Part shown: one piece after another, positions 16,983-26,359 of the stretch
Layout: every line of letters starts with the position of its first letter
Numbering within the stretch: position 1 is the first letter of the stretch
From: a candidate division FCPU426 bacterium
GTDB taxonomy: Bacteria; Oederibacteriota; Muellerivitia; Muellerivitales; Muellerivitaceae
Direction of reading: 5' to 3'
DNA: 34,731 bases
NCBI GenBank assembly: GCA_030038835.1
Contig: JASHQZ010000041.1
Location: 1 to 34,731, forward strand
The notes under the pieces: model-generated
What the model saw: only the letters and a program-made list of their open reading frames with translations
Database searches by the model: none
What the model was told of the DNA's origin: nothing
Translations under genes and position numbers: made by a program

Positions 16983-17024
16983 TGCCCCGGTTTTTAATTT
17001 CCGATTGCCAGGAATAGTGGTTTC

Positions 17025-19916
17025 ATGAAACCCTCAAAGCTCGTCCTCCCCGCGGTTGCTTTCCTATGTTTAGGCTTTCCCCTGTATTCCGGCGCCGCAG
17101 GGCCTTCCGCCCAGATATCCGATACCACAACTCCGATTCAAATGGATGGTGACCTTTCTCAGTGGCCGGGCCAGCCCGTGATCACCCTTGATAAAAAAGA
17201 GAATGTCGTGCTCGGCCAGAACGATTGGACCGGCCCAGATTACGCCAGCGCCAAGATTTATATCACCTATGATAAGAAGAATCTCTATATCGGCGCGGAT
17301 ATCACCAGCAAGACCCCCCAATACAACAGCCAGAACGCCAGCAACATCTACAACGGCGACGCCTTGGAAATTTATCTTGGAACCGACAATTCCAACCCTG
17401 CCCGCCAGTCCTACGCGCCTACCGACGTGCAAGTGGTGATCTCCCCCGGCAAGAACGGCGACGGCGCCGAGATTTATAGCATGACGGACAAGGGAGACGT
17501 GCCAGACGCCCATGTGGCCACCAAGCTGACGGCTACTGGTTATACCCTGGAAGCCGCCATCCCCCTGGTTTACTTCTACAAGATTGACGTTGGGCAGGGT
17601 AAGTCCATTGGCTTTGATGTGTCCTTGGACGACGTAGGCGCCATGTCAAAGACGCGCACCCTCCAGATGTCCTGGAGCGGCAGCGACAAGAGCTGGCAGG
17701 ACCCCTCGGTTTGGGGAAGCCTCCAATTCAACGGGAATACTCTTTTCGTCAACACCGCTCCGAAGCAAGCCATGCCTGGGGCCCAAACCATGGAAATGGA
17801 TCCAATGGCCGGCAAGAAGGACGCCTCCACTCTTGGGGATCTGCTTTGGGGTTTCAATGGGGATCTGGGCGGGTTTGAGGGAAAGGTATCCCAAGAAGCC
17901 CAAACGGTCAGCGAAGGCACCGGAGCCCTCCGCATCGATACCGACGGATCCCAAGGCTGGAACCAGAACCTGGCGGTCTGCTCGGCCGTGCCCATGGCCG
18001 ATAAGTGGGAAAATTTTAAAGCTATTTCGCTGGACGTTTACTTTCCGGCGGGTAGCCTCGCCAAAGCTGGTTACGGTGAACTGTATATTGTTACCCAAAG
18101 CCCCGCTAACAGCTGGAACGAGATCAAGTTTCAGGTCAAGGAGGGCTGGAACCATCTCAAGCAAGACGTGGACGCGACCCAGTTCAAGGGCGGCGTCACG
18201 AAAGTTTACCTGGTCTTTAACTCAGGCGGACCTATCACGGGATCGGTAGTAGTGGATAACATCCGTGGCATCGAAAAGGGCGCTCCCGCTGTTTTGAAGG
18301 GAAGGGTGACCAGTAAGGTCACGGGAAAAGGGGTGGCGGGGGCCGTCTTGGCTGTCGCCAAGAAGACCGTCGTTACTTCAGCGGATGGTACCTTCCATAT
18401 TGATATCCCCGAGGACCAGTACACGGTGGAAGTCTTCAAGCCGGGGTACAAGCCGGCCAAGGAGTCGGTACAAGTTTCCGCGTCCTCAACCACCCCTCGG
18501 ACCATTTCTCTCTCGCCCGAGGTCGCAGTTGTTAAAAAAGCTGTGATGGATGTCTTCTTTGACAAGAAGATACGTACCATTAACCCCCACTATATGTTCG
18601 GTAACAACATCGCAGCCTGGCACGACGCCAAGTGGTTCAGCGACTCGGATGCTTTGAAAAAGACAATAGCCCTCACGTCTTATCTCCGGCTCCCAGGAGG
18701 TGAATATGGGAATATCTGGCAGTGGAAAACGGGCCAGCTTTTCAATAAGGACGGAACGGTTCAGAGTTTCGCTGGCAACTGCAAGTGGGAGGACATGGCT
18801 TCCCTCATCAAGAGTATCCCCGACGGCGAGCCCCTGCTAATCGCCAATATCATGACCATGAACGTGCAAAATGCGCTGGACTGGATCGCCGATGCTAAAA
18901 GCAAGGGCTTGAAGGTGAAGTATGTCGAATTAGGGAACGAACCGGATTACGAAGCCGATATGGCTTACCAGGGCCAGACTCAATATTGGACAGTCATCGA
19001 CAATTATTGCCAGCATTATCTGGAGTTCGCCAAGGCCATCAAGGCCAAGTATCCCGATGTCAAACTCATGGGCCCGGCCATCGCCCAGGTGGACAACCGC
19101 GAAAGGAAAGAAGGTTCACCCTGGCTAGCCTCCGCCGACTCTCCTTGGTGGGTCGAGAAATTCCTGGAGGAATGCGGTCCCTATGTGGATGTGGTTTCGG
19201 TTCACAGCTATCCCTATTGGAGCAACGACAGCGATTCCAACCTTTTGTCTAAAACTTCCATATGGTCCGAGTGGGTTCCCAAAATCCGGGAAGCTATCAA
19301 GAAAAACATCCCCGACCGGGCGGACAAGGTTGAAATCGCGGTCAGCGAATGGAATTCCGGCGATGAAAACTCCACCACTGCCAAGCTAGTTAACGGCATT
19401 TTCTGCGCGGATTACTTGGCCCAGATGATGGTTTGGGGCGTCAATCAGGACACCATTTGGGATCTTTTCACCCAGAAGCCGGGGCAGGGAGGGGGACATG
19501 GCGTGATGGACCCCAACAACGATCCCGATCATCCCTACGCTCCCCGGGCGCATTATTGGGCTCTTTACATGCTTGAGCATTATTTTGGAACGACCCTTTA
19601 CCAAGCTGTTTCTAACAACGACGATCTTTCGACTTATGCCAGTACTGGGAACGAAAAAAAATACCTTTTGGTCATCAATAAGAGCCCTAAGACCTCTTAT
19701 AAAACCGCTATCAACCTGGGAAAAGGGGTGGGTAAATCTGCCCTCAACATCTACCAACTCAGTTCCAAAGAGTACCAGTGGAGCGAAAACCTTTACCGGG
19801 CCGTGATCAATACGGGCCCCAGCCACTTGAAAACTGGAAAGGCAGTTCAGAGCCGTTTTGAGTACATCTTCCCCCCCTATTCCATCACCTGCATGGAAAT
19901 GACGCCGAAAAAATAG
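17025..19916 (+). CDS. Secreted multidomain glycoside hydrolase (clan GH-A-like)
   Basis: This 963-residue protein has a signal peptide (VLPAVAFLCLGFPLYSGAAG). Next come a CBM9/DOMON-like sugar-binding domain (~30-240: IQMDGDLSQWPG ... GDALEIYLGTDNS), a jelly-roll-like module (~270-415), and a carboxypeptidase-regulatory-like beta sandwich (~420-500: GRVTSKVTGKGVAGAVLAV). The catalytic TIM barrel spans about 510-870. Likely acid/base Glu639 (KYVELGNEPDYEAD) and nucleophile Glu775 (IAVSEWNSGDE) fit clan GH-A enzymes such as GH39, GH44, GH51 or GH79. A C-terminal beta domain (~870-963) is usual for GH51-type enzymes. The substrate is probably a plant or microbial polysaccharide; the exact family is not certain. 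The adjacent LacI regulator and palindrome suggest sugar-dependent control. Confidence 0.88.
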   Translation: MKPSKLVLPAVAFLCLGFPLYSGAAGPSAQISDTTTPIQMDGDLSQWPGQPVITLDKKENVVLGQNDWTGPDYASAKIYITYDKKNLYIGADITSKTPQYNSQNASNIYNGDALEIYLGTDNSNPARQSYAPTDVQVVISPGKNGDGAEIYSMTDKGDVPDAHVATKLTATGYTLEAAIPLVYFYKIDVGQGKSIGFDVSLDDVGAMSKTRTLQMSWSGSDKSWQDPSVWGSLQFNGNTLFVNTAPKQAMPGAQTMEMDPMAGKKDASTLGDLLWGFNGDLGGFEGKVSQEAQTVSEGTGALRIDTDGSQGWNQNLAVCSAVPMADKWENFKAISLDVYFPAGSLAKAGYGELYIVTQSPANSWNEIKFQVKEGWNHLKQDVDATQFKGGVTKVYLVFNSGGPITGSVVVDNIRGIEKGAPAVLKGRVTSKVTGKGVAGAVLAVAKKTVVTSADGTFHIDIPEDQYTVEVFKPGYKPAKESVQVSASSTTPRTISLSPEVAVVKKAVMDVFFDKKIRTINPHYMFGNNIAAWHDAKWFSDSDALKKTIALTSYLRLPGGEYGNIWQWKTGQLFNKDGTVQSFAGNCKWEDMASLIKSIPDGEPLLIANIMTMNVQNALDWIADAKSKGLKVKYVELGNEPDYEADMAYQGQTQYWTVIDNYCQHYLEFAKAIKAKYPDVKLMGPAIAQVDNRERKEGSPWLASADSPWWVEKFLEECGPYVDVVSVHSYPYWSNDSDSNLLSKTSIWSEWVPKIREAIKKNIPDRADKVEIAVSEWNSGDENSTTAKLVNGIFCADYLAQMMVWGVNQDTIWDLFTQKPGQGGGHGVMDPNNDPDHPYAPRAHYWALYMLEHYFGTTLYQAVSNNDDLSTYASTGNEKKYLLVINKSPKTSYKTAINLGKGVGKSALNIYQLSSKEYQWSENLYRAVINTGPSHLKTGKAVQSRFEYIFPPYSITCMEMTPKK

Positions 19917-19959
19917 GCTGCCGCTTCGTCCTCAATTAAATGGGTTTTGGATAAAGCCC

Positions 19960-19988
19960 TTGGCCTGCTCCAACGCCTATGTTAAATT
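19960..19988 (+). promoter_or_regulatory. Candidate promoter of the TPR/coiled-coil gene
   Basis: TTGGCC and TAAATT are spaced by 17 bases, with TG one base before the -10. The leader would be about 100 bases and contains ACGCTTTTTTT. The 180-base gap has no other recognised feature; no clear terminator follows the glycosidase gene. Confidence 0.4.
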
Positions 19989-20096
19989 GTTTTTCACCCT
20001 GTTTATTCCCGCATTTTCAAGTTAAAAAGCACGAAACAAGTCCTGGCGTGCCTGCTGTTTCAACGCTTTTTTTAAGTTCAAAGGAGTTTTCCCGCG

Positions 20097-22166
20097 GTGT
20101 CCGAAGACAAAGCCGTTCTTATCAAGACCGCATACTCCTATTACCAGAAAGGTGATTGGGACAGGGCGATTGAGGAATACCACAAACTTGTGGACCTGGA
20201 TCCCAAAGACCTCAACGTCCACAACATGCTGGCCGATATTTACGCCAAAAAAGGGGATGCCCAGGAGGCGTTGCAGCAATACGACCTGGTGGCCCAGGGA
20301 TACGACCAGAAGAACCAAGTGGATAAAGTCCTCCAGGTCTATAGGCGAATGCTCAAGCTGGTGCCTAATGACGTGGAATTATTGAACGCCGTTAAAAACC
20401 TTGCGGACAAATATTTGGACCGCGCTCGCCAGGCCGAGGAAGAAGATCCCGTCAAGGCCGTTGAAATCTATCGGTCGATCCTCAAGGCCGAGCCCGGTCG
20501 CAGCGACACCTATTTCCAGCTCGCGCGACTGTTGACTAAAACGGGCCAGAAGTTCGAGGCGGTGGAATTGTTGACCACACTCCTGTCGAGCTTAGACCCA
20601 GAAACTCAAAAGGGTCGGCTCGTGGACGTGCTTCAGGTCATCACAGACCTGGATCCATTGAACATAGAAGCTCGCGAAAAGATGATTGCCCTTTTCACAC
20701 AAGCTGGCCAGACTCCCGCCGCAGTCAAGGGTCTGCAGGATTTAATCGAGATTTATATCAGTAAGAATGAATTTTCCAAGGCGCAGGATGCCGCTCAAAA
20801 GGCCATAGAACTTGGGGATTCAAGCACTTTCTACCATTTAGGCGTCGTTTATTTTAACCTCCAAAAATACGAGGAAAGCCGGGAGGCCTTTGAAAAATTT
20901 TTGACTTTCCAAGATGGGCATGTGGGAGCTTTGAAGTACCTCTCCCTCTCCTTATTGCGCCTGGGCCAAGCTCCGGAGGCGGTCCAAGTTTACCTGAAGA
21001 TCCTGCAGATTTATTTCAATGAAAACCTACTGGATGAGGCCCGCGAAGTCCGCCAAACCATTTTGGAACTGGATCCGACCAACGAGGCCGTCAACCGTTA
21101 CGCGTTGGAGCAGATCGTTCCCCGTTCGGAAATAATGGCCGAGGAAACCCTGTCCGCCGAACCGGTACTCGATGAGACCCAGGAACAACAAACCCTACTT
21201 TCCCAGGCGGTCGATTTCACTGAGAGGGGTTTTTACGAGCAGGCGATCGACATTTATTTGAATATGTTGAAACATTGGCCTCAACTTCCCGATATCCGGG
21301 TTCGATTGCAACAGGTTTACGCTTTGATGGCTAGGGCGACGGAACCCGTGGAAAAAACCCCTTCGACGGAGGAAATAAAGTCCGAACTGGAAAGAGAATT
21401 ACGTGAACAGATGCGCCGGGAGTTGGAGGAACAGGCTCGTTTGGTCCAGGCCCAACAACAGGAGTTGGAACAGAAGAGGGAAGAGGAGCAATTGCGCCTG
21501 AAACAGGAATTGGAATCCAAACTGATGGAACAGGTGCAGCGGTCCAAAGAAGAAGAGTTGCGCCACCAGATCGCAAGGGAATACGAAGAAAAGCAGAAAT
21601 TTTTGACGGCCGAGAGGGAACGACTGGAAAAAGAAAAGGCGGATTCTCTCAATCGGCTAAAAGCCGAGTTGGAAGAAAGCAAGGTTTCCATGGAGCAAAA
21701 ACTCAGGGAACAAATTGAACGGGAAACCCAAGAGCGGGTACAGCGGGAACTCCAACTGAAGGCCGCACTCCATCAAGAGGAGGAAATACGCAGACAAGAG
21801 GAGGAGGAGCGGAAGAGGTTTGCTACCCAGAGGAAGGAGCAGGAGGAGGCCAAGGCCAAAATTAATCAGGAAATATTGCAAGGAATGGAAAGGCTTCGGA
21901 TGGAGAAGGAGAAGGAAACCAAAAACCAGACCGCTTCTTCCACCGCGCCTTCCAAACCAATGGGCGCTGAAAAAACCACTCCGGCCGCCGAGTCCCAGGA
22001 GTCTCTGGCCGACCCCTTTGTGCGTCAAACCTTAGCCGAAATTTATGCCAGGCAGGGCCTTTATGTTGAGGCCCTCAAGATTTATGAGAAGATTTTGAAC
22101 GAGGAGCCTAACAATGAAGAGGTAAGGGAAAAGCTGAGGGACATCCTGCGCCTTAAAGGAATTTGA
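20097..22166 (+). CDS. TPR protein with long central coiled coil
   Basis: This 689-residue protein has no signal peptide. Residues 1-400 hold about nine or ten TPR-like helical hairpins (for example YYQKGDWDRAIEEYHKLVDL). Residues ~415-620 are an extreme Glu/Gln/Arg/Lys coiled coil (ERELREQMRRELEEQ). After a Ser/Thr/Pro linker the protein ends with one more TPR pair (QTLAEIYARQGLYVEALKIY). It is probably a cytoplasmic scaffold. The function is not recognisable; the TPR-linker-TPR layout recalls FimV-like or gliding-associated proteins, without a specific match. The GTG start is supported by AAAGGAG upstream. uvrB follows after 121 bases, so a link to repair is not implied. Confidence 0.85.
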   Translation: MSEDKAVLIKTAYSYYQKGDWDRAIEEYHKLVDLDPKDLNVHNMLADIYAKKGDAQEALQQYDLVAQGYDQKNQVDKVLQVYRRMLKLVPNDVELLNAVKNLADKYLDRARQAEEEDPVKAVEIYRSILKAEPGRSDTYFQLARLLTKTGQKFEAVELLTTLLSSLDPETQKGRLVDVLQVITDLDPLNIEAREKMIALFTQAGQTPAAVKGLQDLIEIYISKNEFSKAQDAAQKAIELGDSSTFYHLGVVYFNLQKYEESREAFEKFLTFQDGHVGALKYLSLSLLRLGQAPEAVQVYLKILQIYFNENLLDEAREVRQTILELDPTNEAVNRYALEQIVPRSEIMAEETLSAEPVLDETQEQQTLLSQAVDFTERGFYEQAIDIYLNMLKHWPQLPDIRVRLQQVYALMARATEPVEKTPSTEEIKSELERELREQMRRELEEQARLVQAQQQELEQKREEEQLRLKQELESKLMEQVQRSKEEELRHQIAREYEEKQKFLTAERERLEKEKADSLNRLKAELEESKVSMEQKLREQIERETQERVQRELQLKAALHQEEEIRRQEEEERKRFATQRKEQEEAKAKINQEILQGMERLRMEKEKETKNQTASSTAPSKPMGAEKTTPAAESQESLADPFVRQTLAEIYARQGLYVEALKIYEKILNEEPNNEEVREKLRDILRLKGI

Positions 22167-22168
22167 TA

Positions 22169-22195
22169 GTGAATTCAAAATTCAAATTTGGTTTT
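22169..22195. repeat. AT-rich intergenic repeat, copy E
   Basis: It begins 2 bases after the stop of the TPR gene (GTGAATTCAAAATTC...). Its reverse complement matches copy B after gap, with one gap and one mismatch through the core. Confidence 0.6.
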
Positions 22196-22287
22196 AAACC
22201 CCCCCTTGTTTTCAATCTTCCCCTTTCTGAAAATGAGTGCTGGGCTCGTCCATTTTAATGATTTTCAAGTTCATATGAGAAGGCCGC

Positions 22288-24276
22288 ATGAAATTCGAGA
22301 TCGTTTCCAACTTCAAACCCACCGGTGACCAGCCTCAGGCCATTGAAAAGCTAGCACAAAATCTTGACAAAGGCTTGCCCCACCAAACCCTCCTTGGAGT
22401 CACAGGATCGGGCAAGACTTTTACCATGGCCCAGGTCATCCAAAGGGCCCAGCGCCCCGCCCTCATCATTTCCCACAACAAGACTCTGGCGGCCCAGCTT
22501 TACAGCGAGTTCAAGGAATTTTTTCCCAAGAATGCGGTAGCCTATTTCGTCAGTTATTACGATTACTACCAGCCCGAAGCCTACCTTCCCCAAACCGACA
22601 CCTACATCGAAAAGGACGCCTCCATCAACGCGGAATTGGACCGGCTCCGGCTGGAAGCCACGGCGCTTTTGCAGGAAAGGAGGGACGTTGTCATCGTCGC
22701 TTCGGTTTCCTGCATCTACGGGTTGGGATCCCCGGAAAATTACAAAAAGATGCACGTGGTTGTGCGGGAGGGGCAGGAAGTCCAAAGGGACCAATTTTTG
22801 CGGGATTTGGTAGCCATCCAGTATTCCCGGAATGATATCGACTTTAGCCGGGGAAGGTTTCGAATCAAGGGAGACGTCATCGAACTTTTTCCGGCTTATG
22901 AGGAAAATCCCTTCCGGCTTGAGTTTTTTGGGGACGAATTGGAAAAAATATCCGAGATCGACGCGGTTGATGGAAAAGCCTTGAACCTACGTTCCGTCCT
23001 GGCGATTTATCCCGCCAAACACTACGTCACCCCTGGAGACATCCTGAAGGGAGCCATCCAGAACATCCAGGACGAGCTGCGGGAGCGATTGCAGGAACTG
23101 AAGAAGGCAAACAAATTGGTGGAGGCCCAGCGGCTTGAGCAACGCACTCAGTTTGACCTGGAAATGATCGAGGAAATGGGTTATTGCCAAGGCATCGAGA
23201 ATTATAGCCGGCATTTCGACGGCCGCAAACCAGGCGAGCCACCCTATACCCTTTTGGACTATTTCCCGGACGATTTCCTGACCTTTATCGACGAGTCCCA
23301 CGTGACCTTGCCCCAGTTACATGGCATGTACAACGGGGATTTCGCCCGCAAGAAGAACCTGGTGGATTATGGCTTTCGCCTTAAATGCGCCTTTGACAAC
23401 CGTCCCTTGAGGTTTGAGGAATTCCAAAAAAAGGTCGGACAGGTCGTTTACGTCTCGGCCACGCCGGCGGTGGAGGAGCTGAAATACTCCAAAGGAGTCG
23501 TGGTGGAGCAGATCATCCGGCCCACGGGCCTGATGGACCCGGAGGTGGAGGTGCGGTCCGCCGCCTCACAGGTAGACGACCTGGTCGGGGAGGTCCGTGA
23601 CCGTATCCAGAAACAGCAACGGGTGCTGGTAACCACCCTGACCAAGAAGATGGCCGAAGACCTGACCGGCTACTTGAAACAGCTCAACATCAAGGTAGCC
23701 TACCTGCATTCGGATGTAGAGACTCTGGAACGAATCAAGGTTATCCGCGACCTGCGGCTGGGCACCTATGACGTGTTAGTGGGGGTCAACCTCCTGCGTG
23801 AAGGATTAGATTTGCCTGAGGTGAGCCTCGTTGCCATCCTAGACGCGGATAAGGAAGGATTCCTCCGGTCCGAGGTCTCGCTCATGCAGACCGCCGGCCG
23901 CGCAGCCCGCAACGTGGAAGGGAAAGTGATCTTTTACGCTGACAAGGAAACCGGCTCCATTCGGCGGACTGTCGAGGAGACCCTACGTCGCCGGAAATTA
24001 CAAGCCGATTACAACCAAAAGCACGGCATTACCCCGGCCACGGTCAAAAAACAAATCCGTGAGATACTGTCCACGGTCTACGAGGCGGATTATTACACGG
24101 TGCCCGTGGCGGCGGAGCAACCGGAAGCCTACCTGTTACCTGAAGCCATCCCGCGGAAGATCGTGGCCCTCGAAAAGGAAATGATCGAGTACGCACAAAA
24201 GTACGAATACGAAAAGGCTGCCGAGTTGCGGGATCGGATCCGTCAATTGCGCGAACGGATCAAGAGTCCCGTTTGA
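22288..24276 (+). CDS. uvrB: Excinuclease ABC subunit B
   Basis: This 662-residue helicase-like subunit loads onto damaged DNA with UvrA and then recruits UvrC. Visible elements are Walker A ([12 protein letters not shown], ~38-49), the beta-hairpin region ([20 protein letters not shown], ~90-110), the DEAD-like box [11 protein letters not shown], motif V/VI ([22 protein letters not shown]) and a C-terminal UVR motif ([15 protein letters not shown]) that binds UvrC. Length is normal. GAGAAGG precedes the ATG. No obvious LexA box (CTGT-N8-ACAG or GAAC-N4-GTTC) is seen upstream. uvrC follows after 50 bases. Confidence 0.98.
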   Translation: MKFEIVSNFKPTGDQPQAIEKLAQNLDKGLPHQTLLGVTGSGKTFTMAQVIQRAQRPALIISHNKTLAAQLYSEFKEFFPKNAVAYFVSYYDYYQPEAYLPQTDTYIEKDASINAELDRLRLEATALLQERRDVVIVASVSCIYGLGSPENYKKMHVVVREGQEVQRDQFLRDLVAIQYSRNDIDFSRGRFRIKGDVIELFPAYEENPFRLEFFGDELEKISEIDAVDGKALNLRSVLAIYPAKHYVTPGDILKGAIQNIQDELRERLQELKKANKLVEAQRLEQRTQFDLEMIEEMGYCQGIENYSRHFDGRKPGEPPYTLLDYFPDDFLTFIDESHVTLPQLHGMYNGDFARKKNLVDYGFRLKCAFDNRPLRFEEFQKKVGQVVYVSATPAVEELKYSKGVVVEQIIRPTGLMDPEVEVRSAASQVDDLVGEVRDRIQKQQRVLVTTLTKKMAEDLTGYLKQLNIKVAYLHSDVETLERIKVIRDLRLGTYDVLVGVNLLREGLDLPEVSLVAILDADKEGFLRSEVSLMQTAGRAARNVEGKVIFYADKETGSIRRTVEETLRRRKLQADYNQKHGITPATVKKQIREILSTVYEADYYTVPVAAEQPEAYLLPEAIPRKIVALEKEMIEYAQKYEYEKAAELRDRIRQLRERIKSPV

Positions 24277-24326
24277 AATCTTAGAACCGCCCCAAAATAT
24301 GTTCAAGGGACTTTAAAGAGTTTTCC

Positions 24327-26135
24327 ATGGCTGACATCTCCAACGAAAACAAACTCGAAAAACTTAAAAAGGAAGTCGTCGCCTTCCCGGATTCGCCCGG
24401 CGTTTACTTGTTTAAAAGCACCGTGGAAAAGGTTCTCTACGTGGGAAAAGCCGTTTCGCTCAAGAAACGGGTCTCATCGTATTTCAACCAGGCCGGCCAG
24501 GAAAGTCCAAAGGTCCGTTCCCTGACGGCCCAGGCTAGCCATGTGGAATACGTTCTGACCGAGGACGAAAGTCAGGCTTTTCTTCTGGAAAGCAACCTCA
24601 TCAAGCGCTATCGGCCCCGATACAACGTGGTCCTGAGAGACGACAAAAGCTACCCCTATCTCAAACTCACGGTTTCCGATGATTTCCCCCGCATCCTGAT
24701 CTCTCGGCGGCCGGCACCGGACGGATCCAAGTATTACGGCCCCTATCCCAACCTGAAACTGCGCGAGATCGTCAAGATGATTTACCGCTTTTTCAACATC
24801 CGGGACTGCAACCTGGAGATCGACGGCAAGGCGGAACGGGCCTGCCTGAGCTACCAGATCAAGCAGTGTCCCGCCCCTTGCGTGGGGCTTATCCAAAAGC
24901 AGGCATATGGCCAGTTGGTCAGGCGCGTCCGTTGGTTCCTGGAGGGACGGCACGAGGAACTGATGGACCACGTGAAATCCGAGATGCTGAAGGCCTCGGA
25001 ACGCCAGGAATACGAGGAGGCCGCCAAGTACCGGGACCTGATGATGACCATGGAACAGATGCAGAGCCATTACACGGTGATTATCTCCGATAAGAGGGAT
25101 GTGGACGCCTTCGCCTTTGCGGCGGGCTTGGGCAAGGTGCTGGTTTCGGTGCTCCAAGTGCGCCAGGGAAAAGTCGTGGACCACGTGAGGCTGACCCTGG
25201 ACAACGAGATGGAGGAGGGCTTGGAGGAGGTCGTGCCACTTTTCTTCCGGCAGTACTACGCGGCCGGAGTCTTCGTGCCGGAGGAAATCCTGGTTTCACG
25301 GGAACTGGACCTGGAGCCTTGGATAATGTCCTGGCTATCCCGAGCCGAGGGCCCCCCTGCGGCTTTTAAAAAGGCAGAGGGCGAGTGGCAACAGAATTTG
25401 ATGGACATGGCTGAAAAGAACGTTTTGACGGCCTTGAAGGAAGACGTGGGCCGGACCCAGTTGCTCAAGGAATTGCAGGATTTACTGGGTCTCACGGTCC
25501 TTCCCCGGGGCATCGCCTGCTTCGACATCTCCACCCTGCAGGGCAGTTTTACCGTGGGGTCGGCCGTTTTTTTCAGGGATGGCGTTCCCGAAAAAAGCCG
25601 ATACCGCAAATTCAAGATCAGGGAAGTCCAGGGCCAGGATGATTTTCGCTCGCACCAGGAAATGATGCGACGTTATATTCGCTTGGTGGAAAGGGAAGGA
25701 AACGCCCTGCCGGATTTATTCCTCATTGATGGGGGTAAGGGCCAGTTGAGCGCGGTGAAAGAGGTGCTAGACAAGGAATTGGGGGGGGATTATGGACTGG
25801 TTTCCCTGGCGAAAAGGGAAGAAGAAGTTTTTGTGCCGGGCAAAAGCCAGCCCATTGATTTTACCGGCCACCTCAAGGCCCGCCATCTCCTTCAGAGAGT
25901 TCGGGATGAATCCCACCGCTTCGCCGTGGGCTACCATCGGATCATCCGCGACAGGCAGGCCGTCACATCCCTGCTTCAAAAAGTGAAAGGAATTGGACCC
26001 TCCCGTCTCCGGGCCCTTTTGAACCGTTTTGAGTCGGTGAAGGCCGTGCAGGAAGCCGCTTTGGAGGACCTTACGGCCGTCCCCGGATTCTCCAAGGAAC
26101 TGGCCTACCAGCTTTACAAGGCGTTTCATCCCTAG
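24327..26135 (+). CDS. uvrC: Excinuclease ABC subunit C
   Basis: This 602-residue nuclease makes both incisions around a lesion bound by UvrB. Domains in order: GIY-YIG nuclease (FPDSPGVYLF ... VLYVGKAVSLKKR, ~15-95); a four-Cys cluster with spacing CX11CX7CX3C (CNLEIDGKAERAC ... CPAPC), as in UvrC proteins reported to bind Fe-S; a UVR motif (EYEEAAKYRDLMMTM); an RNase H-like nuclease with Asp in CFDISTLQG, Asp in LIDGGKGQLS and His in RDESHRFAV; and a C-terminal helix-hairpin-helix pair (VKGIGPSRLRALL, VPGFSKELAYQL). All key residues are present. It is co-oriented and probably co-transcribed with uvrB. Confidence 0.98.
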   Translation: MADISNENKLEKLKKEVVAFPDSPGVYLFKSTVEKVLYVGKAVSLKKRVSSYFNQAGQESPKVRSLTAQASHVEYVLTEDESQAFLLESNLIKRYRPRYNVVLRDDKSYPYLKLTVSDDFPRILISRRPAPDGSKYYGPYPNLKLREIVKMIYRFFNIRDCNLEIDGKAERACLSYQIKQCPAPCVGLIQKQAYGQLVRRVRWFLEGRHEELMDHVKSEMLKASERQEYEEAAKYRDLMMTMEQMQSHYTVIISDKRDVDAFAFAAGLGKVLVSVLQVRQGKVVDHVRLTLDNEMEEGLEEVVPLFFRQYYAAGVFVPEEILVSRELDLEPWIMSWLSRAEGPPAAFKKAEGEWQQNLMDMAEKNVLTALKEDVGRTQLLKELQDLLGLTVLPRGIACFDISTLQGSFTVGSAVFFRDGVPEKSRYRKFKIREVQGQDDFRSHQEMMRRYIRLVEREGNALPDLFLIDGGKGQLSAVKEVLDKELGGDYGLVSLAKREEEVFVPGKSQPIDFTGHLKARHLLQRVRDESHRFAVGYHRIIRDRQAVTSLLQKVKGIGPSRLRALLNRFESVKAVQEAALEDLTAVPGFSKELAYQLYKAFHP

Positions 26136-26161
26136 TTCGGGGAGGAGCCGGACCCAAAAAA

Positions 26162-26223
26162 GAAAGCTCCTCAATGGTTTCTGGATGAAGCCGAGGTACT
26201 AACCATCGGTGGAGCTTTCCTTT
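26162..26223 (+). terminator. Long stem-loop after uvrC, probable terminator
   Basis: GAAAGCTCC (26162-26170) pairs perfectly with GGAGCTTTC (26211-26219), and inside it ATGGTT (26174-26179) pairs with AACCAT (26201-26206). CCTTT follows. The T-run is poor, so it may be a processing or RNA-stability element instead. The rest of the 224-base gap holds the promoter at 26277 and otherwise nothing recognised. Confidence 0.55.
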
Positions 26224-26276
26224 ACACCTTCTGAATGTCCTTATTTGAGTCAAAAATCTCACAAAAAAATTTTGGT

Positions 26277-26285
26277 TGTTATAAT
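26277..26285 (+). promoter_or_regulatory. Extended -10 promoter element of the sensor kinase operon
   Basis: TGTTATAAT is a perfect extended -10, identical to that before lnt. No good -35 lies 16-18 bases upstream. The leader would be about 70 bases. Confidence 0.55.
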
Positions 26286-26359
26286 TTAGCCACGAAGTCA
26301 ATAAAATGACATCATCTTCAAAGAGTGATGAATTTTTGGATAGATGATTTGAGACGGGA

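Noticed and set aside
22197-22287. LexA/SOS box upstream of uvrB
   Set aside because: Neither the CTGT-N8-ACAG nor the GAAC-N4-GTTC type palindrome was found.
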